Positions 57,931 through 64,000 of a stretch of DNA of 64,000 nt are shown here, piece by piece. Within the stretch, counting starts at the first letter, position 1, and each line of letters begins with the position of its first letter. Source of the DNA: Fasciola hepatica. Lineage: Eukaryota > Platyhelminthes > Trematoda > Plagiorchiida > Fasciolidae. The notes beneath the pieces were generated by a model. That model had not been told where the DNA came from. It saw nothing but the letters and a program-made list of their open reading frames with translations, and did not search any database. The position numbers were made by a program, and so were the translations under genes. The stretch spans positions 9,255,501-9,319,500 of the forward strand of contig CANUEZ040000020.1 in assembly GCA_948099385.1 (NCBI GenBank), in the 5' to 3' direction.

Positions 57931-57988
57931 GCAGTTCAAAATTGTCTACTGTTTCTCAGATGGGAGCACAATTGTTAGCCATTATTCG
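57931..57988 (+). CDS. Candidate 58 bp exon
   Basis: CTCTCTTTTTTAACTTCCAG before and TTATTCG followed by GTAAGT after are both near consensus. Two phases are open. The one that links 43,274-43,455 to 61,434-61,547 reads SSKLSTVSQMGAQLLAIIR. Small exons are common in trematode genes. The open frame is too short to be informative; the splice sites and phase agreement are the evidence. Confidence 0.28.
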
Positions 57989-60900
57989 GTAAGTTATCGT
58001 GCATATCCAAACCTATTGACCACAACATGTTATCAACACGTCATTCGGAGACAACTTTTAACAGACCGAGAGAGTACTCAGTTCTCATTAGGCATGACAT
58101 GCTGCAATAAAGAAAACAAATGCCCATGCTGCCTTATAAGAGCTGTGAACTTCAGTGGTTAAACTTCGGAGAAAGAGCTCCTGTCTCTCTCTGGAAAATG
58201 CCTTATCAAGAGAATATCGGTAATCGAAATCTTTCTTGGTGCTATTCCCTTGGCTGCATTCCAGTGCAATAAAATGAAAGCTGCCAAGCGAAGGGCCAAG
58301 GACTCTTGAAGATCTTCGTTCCTTTTCCGATATTTTTATATAATCACTCCTGTTTCTTGTATTTTTTCCGCTCCGTTAGAATTCCACTGTTCTGTTAGAC
58401 TATTAGAATACAGTTTTGTTTGAACGCTACATGCTCACTAGTCCTCTGTTATTTTGTTTAACAAATTGTCTACAAGAAAATCACAAAGTCATCAACTGCT
58501 TGTACTAAGTGTACTCCATTGAACGAAGTCAGTCTACTGAAGTTCTATACTGAGAAGGATTTAAGTATTTGAATACACTGGATGGCTATGCACATATCAA
58601 CTCAGAACTTGATGTATGACTCAAATCAGGCTGAAGCAAGTGAAGTAGTTTAGACCTGTTCTGTAGGTGTCAAAAATCTATAGCAATAATGTGAAATTAT
58701 CAATCTCATCTATTCTTTAGAATATTCACTATGTCGCTGTATCGGATTGTATTTTTTCCCTCTGTGACAAGCATCTTTTGGTGTGACATCATTTTACTCA
58801 CTTACTTAATCAATTTCTATTGATATTTTTTCACGTTGCAACTACCATGTCTGTTCACTTTTGCCTCATTTTATGAATATCATTTTTTCACCAAATGTAC
58901 ACTGTTGGTCGATTCACCCCGGGGACGTTTACCGCATTAGATAAGACCAATTACATCGTGCTAAGCCACACGTTGACTGCTGAATGAGGTACAAACCGTG
59001 CCTCCGGATGTTCTTAGTACCCGGGATTTAAAACCTAGTTTGATTGTACCATAGTTGTTATTAGTGTGACTCTCTTTCGAGTGTATTGGTACAGTGCCAG
59101 GTACTACTCGTCCGTTCTTGTTCGGACAATTAGTTTATGCGGAGCTGATAGCAGACAGGCACTAGTTATCAATGCTGACCCGATATGCTCATAAAAATGT
59201 GCAAGGAAATTGTTTATAATCAACGAGAGAGAGAGGTAGAGCACTAGAGAGAATGAGATGTATACATATACAGGGACAACGACTTACTCGGTGATGGATG
59301 TTACGGTGGTGACAGTCACGTGCCTGGAGTCGGGAGCAGCATTTTTGTTTCAGCTTCACTGCCAACGTCGCATTGATTATTTGGAAGACATCGTTTTTGT
59401 CCGCTTCTGGTTCTACCCCTGGGGTTTCGATTGCTGTCAGATCTAAAATAAACTTTCCCAAATGGATTTATTAGCAGTAGGGGTTTTCTTGACAGCTACG
59501 AGAGATACACAAACATGAATTACGAGAAACGAGTGCGAGCTGAAGAGGCAGAGAGTAAGTGAGCTGCTTTTGGGTTCAGTTCCTAATAGGTGAGAGGAAT
59601 GGCTTACGCGAAGTGTATGTATTCGTGCGCGCACGCAATTTCGGGTGGGCGAGGATAAGCTGTGCTTGGTTAAGTAAGGTAGGTCACAGATTCTGAAGTT
59701 TACTACAACAGCAGCCGTCAGTACATGGATTCCACTGCATTCGTCCAGTCTTCGCCAGACTTGGGTCCGATTATTCTTCTAACCTCTTCGTGTTTGGTTA
59801 TCGGGTTTAATTGCTTCGCACATGGGAAAAGCACTAGTGAATTGACATGACTGGAAGTTATTCATTCCCACAAAATATTACACTGGAAAAAAAGTCATCC
59901 AGTTTCATTTTTCTTTTCATCACTGATGAGTTGCTTTTGAGCGTCCACCGAACAGCCGTGACATTTTTCTGATCCTCGGTTTCAGATACTTTCGGTTATT
60001 GATTAACTGTACAGAGAAGCCATTTTTGAAGTTAATACCAACTGGGTCTTGATTTTTTTTGAAATGACGACGGAGAAAATGTCAGGTCTGTTTTTCGCAC
60101 CGGTACATCCGTGCTGGTCGAAATGTTGCTAAACTGGTGTTCACTGATGTGCTCTTCCACGGAACAAGTTAATTCATGACATAATCGGTCGCACACGATT
60201 GGTTCGATAATGATTAGCGCAAATGGGCCGAGATATGGACAGTTCCAATGGTGAAATCCAATGGTGCATTTTACTTTCCTCACCGATAAAGCAAATAATA
60301 TGGAGTAAATATTTGATTTAACACATAAGCTACCTGATGTGATGTTTATTTATCCATATTACCATGGTGTCTATTGCATAAAACAGTTCGTTCACCTCCC
60401 ACAGAATCCGAATTTACCGTACATGAAGTGTACTGACTTCAGAGAAGACGGTGTTGTCTTACTTTTTGACGTAATCTGATTTTAGAAATAGACTGATTAG
60501 CAGTACCCAGTGACATCTAAGTTTTACATCGACTTTCTCTGTCTGCCTTGATGTGAGTCGTACAGCACTACCGTTATTTTGTGCATCACCATACAGCTAC
60601 TCCGTCCCTGTGCAATGCTTTCCCAACCAGTAGCAGCACTCGGTGCACCGTCAATCAAAACCATCGAAGCACTTACCACTGTACTGGTAGTTGTGTAACA
60701 AGGATCAGTATCGAAATCATCGGCGAGTCCCGACTGACATCCGAATCCGGTGCTCACGATTGGGAGCCACAAGACGATGGTCCATTCTGAATCGTAACAA
60801 CTTACTCCACGCAAACGTCGCGTAATTAATCATCTGACTGTCACTAGTCTTGTTGGCTAACAACTAATCGCCTGTAAAATAATCAAATTCCAGGATAAGA

Positions 60901-61433
60901 ATCTTCTCAGGTGAGGCCTAAGCAAAAACACGGCGTCATATTTATTATGAAAAATCAACCGTGCATATACAACGTATCACCCGCACGAAGATTCAAACCC
61001 AGTAGGTCAGGTCGTGAAATGCGAGGTTTCCATCAGTACTCCAGTAGACTGGATTCCAACGGCATACTTCGCGTCCAAGGCTATATGATATTATCCACAG
61101 GTGTCACGGGCCATTAGATGTGTACTACTGCCACTCCTTTTTCTGTTCCCAATCCATATCAAATCACCGATTATCGGGTTTTTGATACAAGAGATTTCAC
61201 GTATTCTTCAGAGGAGAATGATGGCAATTTGTAGAGGCACCTCAGAATTGTCACGTTTCACCGTTTGCATGACTGTTTGGAGATGGTTGGAGATACTGAC
61301 ACAGCCACAAGGCTTCAAACGTGTACTTGCACTAGGTAGACTGTGTGTGTGAACGCCAACATCGTAACCACCGACGACAAATTTGATTCACCGCTACGAG
61401 TTAACAAATGATCGAAGTGCACTTTCGTTTCAG
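57989..61433. other. No confident gene
   Basis: No recognisable gene. The minus frame 60,524-60,814 contains a perfect GTAAGT donor at 60,676 but no good acceptor and no ATG. Short G/A-rich sequence (GAGAGAGAGAGG) lies at 59,226-59,237. Confidence 0.35.
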
Positions 61434-61547
61434 CCTCCCACCGACAGTATATCCGTTAGATAGGGCCAACCTGTGCGCTTGTGTGCATGTTCAGCTCAAT
61501 TCGCCGTCCAAAAGATGGATAGACGCAATCGTACGAACTATCGACTT
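61434..61547 (+). CDS. Candidate internal exon of 114 bp
   Basis: CACTTTCGTTTCAG before 61,434 and CGACTT followed by GTAAGC after 61,547 are good splice signals. One phase is open for 37 codons, from LPPTVYPLDRANLCACVHV to KRWIDAIVRTID. Without splicing it stops at that very donor (TAA overlapping GTAAGC). Its entry phase agrees with the exit phase of 57,931-57,988. Protein unknown. Confidence 0.3.
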
Positions 61548-61788
61548 GTAAGCCAGCTCGGGTAGTATAGCGGTTTCGAGTGCTTCTTTATGGATACACA
61601 CGGCTTATTTGTGCTTAACAATCTTCAGTCAATACACAGACCATCGTTTGATTACTGATAGCACACGAGAGAATTCATTGTAAGATTTCAGCATGAGACC
61701 ATGTAGAGTCGCTGCAATATTCCTCAGAATTCCACTCTTAACCCTGGATTCCCATTGTTTTATTCACTCACGTGACGCATTCCCGTAG

Positions 61789-61792
61789 TATA

Positions 61793-61839
<47 letters not shown>
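61789..61839. repeat. (TA)n microsatellite forming the 3' tail of a family D copy
   Basis: TA run with one CA interruption at 61,811. On the minus strand it directly follows the family D 3' end, TCTCAAGCCGGTGAA, just as the run at 37,467 follows the other family D copy. Confidence 0.9.
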
Positions 61840-62012
61840 TTCACCGGCTTGAGAACATGCATTGCGCCATCACAACAACAACAGAGAAAAATTAGAAAGT
61901 CGGGGGCGGGGGATTGAGGGTCAACATAAAGAGTACAACAAGTGAAACCAAATTTTTTCTAATACTTTCACCTTAGACGTTTTGTGAATTGTTTTCTCTA
62001 TTTTTCACTTGT

Positions 62013-62243
62013 TTATGGGGAACGGCAAATCAATAGACAGGCCATACAGCATTGGTACCACTGGATTCGGTTCTTAGTCGTGTCTCTCAGCGTCTCTAAC
62101 CAACGGTAATCCTCATCTCTTGGGCCCAAACCAGGAGGGCGGGAAGCACCAACCGAAGCCAACTTCTTCATGCCCCTGCGCCAAGTCATAACCTGACCGC
62201 CGCGCCGTTTCTTCCAGCCTTGCCCTGCACGTGCCCGAGCCAT
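62013..62243 (-). pseudogene. Family D ORF2 C-terminal tail
   Basis: The frame reads KKRRGGQVMTWRRGMKKLAS, PRDEDYRWLETLRDTTKN and IQWYQCCMACLLICRSP, the final segment of an RTE-type ORF2. Upstream coding (RLRWLGHVQGKAGRNGAAVR) is in another phase. The same segment appears at 37,085-37,260 on +. Confidence 0.75.
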
Positions 62244-62559
62244 CGGAGGCGGTGGAGAACGATTCCCTGTGTCAGAGGGTGAGTATCAGCCCCGAACACG
62301 CGGCGACGAACCTTTTCACTGCTCACCTGATGTTCCCGCCGGACACGAGCAACGCCTCAGAGATACTGGTGGTCAAATACAGAAAGCCGCTGAGCATCAT
62401 CAACGCGGAGGGGTCAGGTCTCGCAACAGCGAAGAAGAACACTACAAACTGTGGCACTGTACACCCTTTCCTTGGGGGAAAGCCGAATATCGTGGTGGCG
62501 CCACGGATGGTGCAGTTTCTTGAAAGCTGCTCTAGCTCTCGCAGTTCGTGATGTGATCT

Positions 62560-63949
62560 CCTCCCCAACACCACCAGCTGTGATCAAGCTCCCGAGGTAC
62601 TTGGAGCTATTGACTACCTCTAATTGTTCACCACTAAGAGTGAGTGCAGGAACGAGCTCCTACCAGTCTTGCAGAAATACTTTGCATTTTGAAGGCGCAA
62701 AGCACATACCGTATCGGGACACCTCAATCGCCCAGCGGTCCAATGCGTGTTGAATTGCCTGTGCACTGTCGCTCAGCAAGGTGATATCATCGGGTACTCT
62801 AAGTCAAAACTCTGCTCCCTTGGAGGAGTTCAACCCCAACGTTTGGAAGACCAGACAAAGCGTTCTGTTGAACATCCTCTATGGAAAAGTTGAAAAGAAA
62901 CAGGGACTTGAGACAGCCTTGTCGTAGTCCACTGGAGACGGTAAAAAGTTGCGAAAGCTGGCCATAATCCTAAGATATGACGATACAACTTTTTTAGGAC
63001 CGACGCATACTTCCAAAGTACACCATTTCTTAACAAACAGTGCCATAATGCAGACCTATCGGCGGAGTCGAAGGCCGCACGGATTTCTAGAAGCACAACG
63101 ATCGTTGGCGTTTGGAAGGCGTAAAGGTGTTTTAACAGCTGTTAGAGTCTGAAGATTTGATCGATGCATCCACGGTCGGTACGAAACCCAGCCTGTTCCT
63201 CGCGAGTTTGCTCATCACGCTTGTTGAACAACCTGCGAAGAATGACAGATGGCAGCTTAGACCTTATCAGGATTAGGCTTATATCCCTATGGTTGGCGCA
63301 GTCACTGCGCGAGCCCTTCTTGAAGATGGGACAACGATCGAGTACCCCCACAAGGAGGAAACTTTCTCAGAGTGCCAGACCTTAGAGAACAAAGCCTAAA
63401 GTTCTTTAACAAGTTCCATTACGCCATCTTTAAATAGGGCTGAGGTAAGGCCATAGGAGTTCGGCACTTTACGACGTCCCAAGGCTTGGATTTTTTTCCA
63501 AATCTCCACCTCAGAGAGTGGATCTGTCAAAACAGACCACGGGACGTGTGCCGGAACAACTATGGGAGAGGCCGACGCTGGAGGACAGTTAAAATGTGAT
63601 TTAAAGTTCTCTGCCTAGCGTACATGACATCGCTGCAGACTTTGAATAGGCGAACCGTCAACCTCACAGGTCGTTTAGCTCACATCCAATGGCTTCTTAC
63701 CGGTGGCTCAGAGGAGATGAAACAGCTTGCAGGAATCTCCTACAGCGGCAGCATGTTTCATCCCTGATGTTTTTGACACCACCAGACTTCGCGATCCCTA
63801 CGAAGAGTTGCGTTCACTTCACGTCTTGTGGTGAGCCGTGCTTCATTATGCTCACTACCAGCCGGGATGGACTGATGTGCATCAAGAAGACGCGGAGACC
63901 CAGCAGAATTCCAGGGTGTCGCGGCAAGACGAGTCAGGACGCAAATCAC
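62560..63949 (-). pseudogene. Family D reverse transcriptase, decayed
   Basis: Minus-strand pieces: EVNATLRRDREVWWCQKHQ (linker); CPIFKKGSRSDCANHRDISL and EEQAGFRTDRGCIDQIFRL (fingers, 63,142-63,351); IRAAFDSADRSALWHCLL (motif A, 62,830-63,096); VSSGLRQGCLKSLFLFNF (motif B, other phase); motif C is damaged, with VPDDITLLSDSAQAIQ where Y-A-D-D-I is expected (about 62,770-62,800); and LTLSGEQLEVVNSSKYLGS. At least four phase changes occur, so it is a dead copy. Confidence 0.8.
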
Positions 63950-64000
63950 TTAGCCAGCATTCTTAATGAGCGACTAGTGCTGATTAATGTTATCTGGTGG

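Larger units (their letters stand above)
61840..64000 (-). mobile_element. RTE family D LINE, 3' half, cut by window end
   Basis: On the minus strand the order is linker (63,949-63,750), polymerase (63,550-62,740), C-terminal region (62,740-62,030), 3' untranslated region and the (AT)n tail. Stops and phase changes are frequent. Compared with family C it is more GC-rich and has a different C-terminal tail (R-R-G-G-Q-V-M-T-W). Its 5' half, including any endonuclease, lies outside the window. A 3' relative is at 37,035-37,466. Confidence 0.8.

Noticed and set aside
60524..60814. Minus frame with GTAAGT at 60,676 and a faint likeness to the frame at 38,161-38,436
   Set aside because: It has no ATG and no good acceptor, the phase before it is closed by TGA, and the likeness is limited to a few residues (YTTTSTVV / TVTATTVS and GAPS).
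60894..60910. A 17 bp micro-exon between AATTCCAG and GTGAGG
   Set aside because: It is far too short to judge and not a multiple of three. Such pairs occur by chance.
1..64000. Bacterial genes, operons, CRISPR arrays, rRNA genes, LTR retrotransposons or viral copies
   Set aside because: I saw no regularly spaced repeats with spacers, no rRNA-like conserved segments, no gag, protease or integrase motifs, and no long intact frames.

Overview
The window looks like nuclear DNA of a flatworm, most likely a digenean trematode. It has no bacterial gene layout, no operons and no long intact reading frame. It is packed with decayed non-LTR retrotransposons (RTE-like and CR1-like), tRNA-derived short repeats and long dinucleotide microsatellites. 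Single genes are not obvious, as expected if the window falls in intergenic DNA or large introns. The species cannot be named from sequence alone.

Layout. Bases 1-19,150 are rich in pyrimidines on the + strand. They hold a decayed ORF1-like coding stretch (7,511-9,196), a CR1-type C-terminal tail (9,390-9,701) and a CR1-type endonuclease plus reverse transcriptase relic (12,463-14,830). At about 19.15 kb the composition flips, and 19.2-22.4 kb is purine-rich. From 22.5 kb to the end the sequence is AT-richer and repeat-dense. RTE-like elements fall into at least four families, named here A to D. A: 45,127-45,958 (+), 54,003-54,335 (-), 39,423-39,600 (-). B: 27,178-27,382 (+), 44,826-45,126 (-), 54,670-54,995 (+). 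C: a nearly full-length but dead copy at 48,815-52,757 (+). D: 37,035-37,533 (+) and 61,789-64,000 (-), the latter cut by the window edge. Unassigned RTE pieces lie at 25,740-26,090 (+), 46,035-46,590 (-) and 56,265-56,535 (-).

tRNA-derived repeats form two clear groups. One has a body copied at 33.7, 52.8, 55.2 and 56.9 kb. The other, at 32.1, 36.8 and 43.1 kb, has the tRNA-like part preceded by a conserved leader of roughly 120-150 bp. Further single tRNA-like heads lie at 25.2, 32.3 and 57.2 kb.

Host genes. I found no gene I can name with confidence. Several short open stretches bounded by good splice-site consensus sequences (23.5-24.6, 30.9, 40.2, 43.3, 57.9 and 61.4 kb on +; one ATG-started frame at 34.9-35.0 kb on -) are candidate exons. 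Some agree in splice phase, but a 64 kb AT-rich window is expected to contain a few such cases by chance, so they carry low confidence. How the parts work together: the window mainly records repeated insertion, 5' truncation and nesting of retrotransposons, with SINEs that would have depended on LINE machinery.
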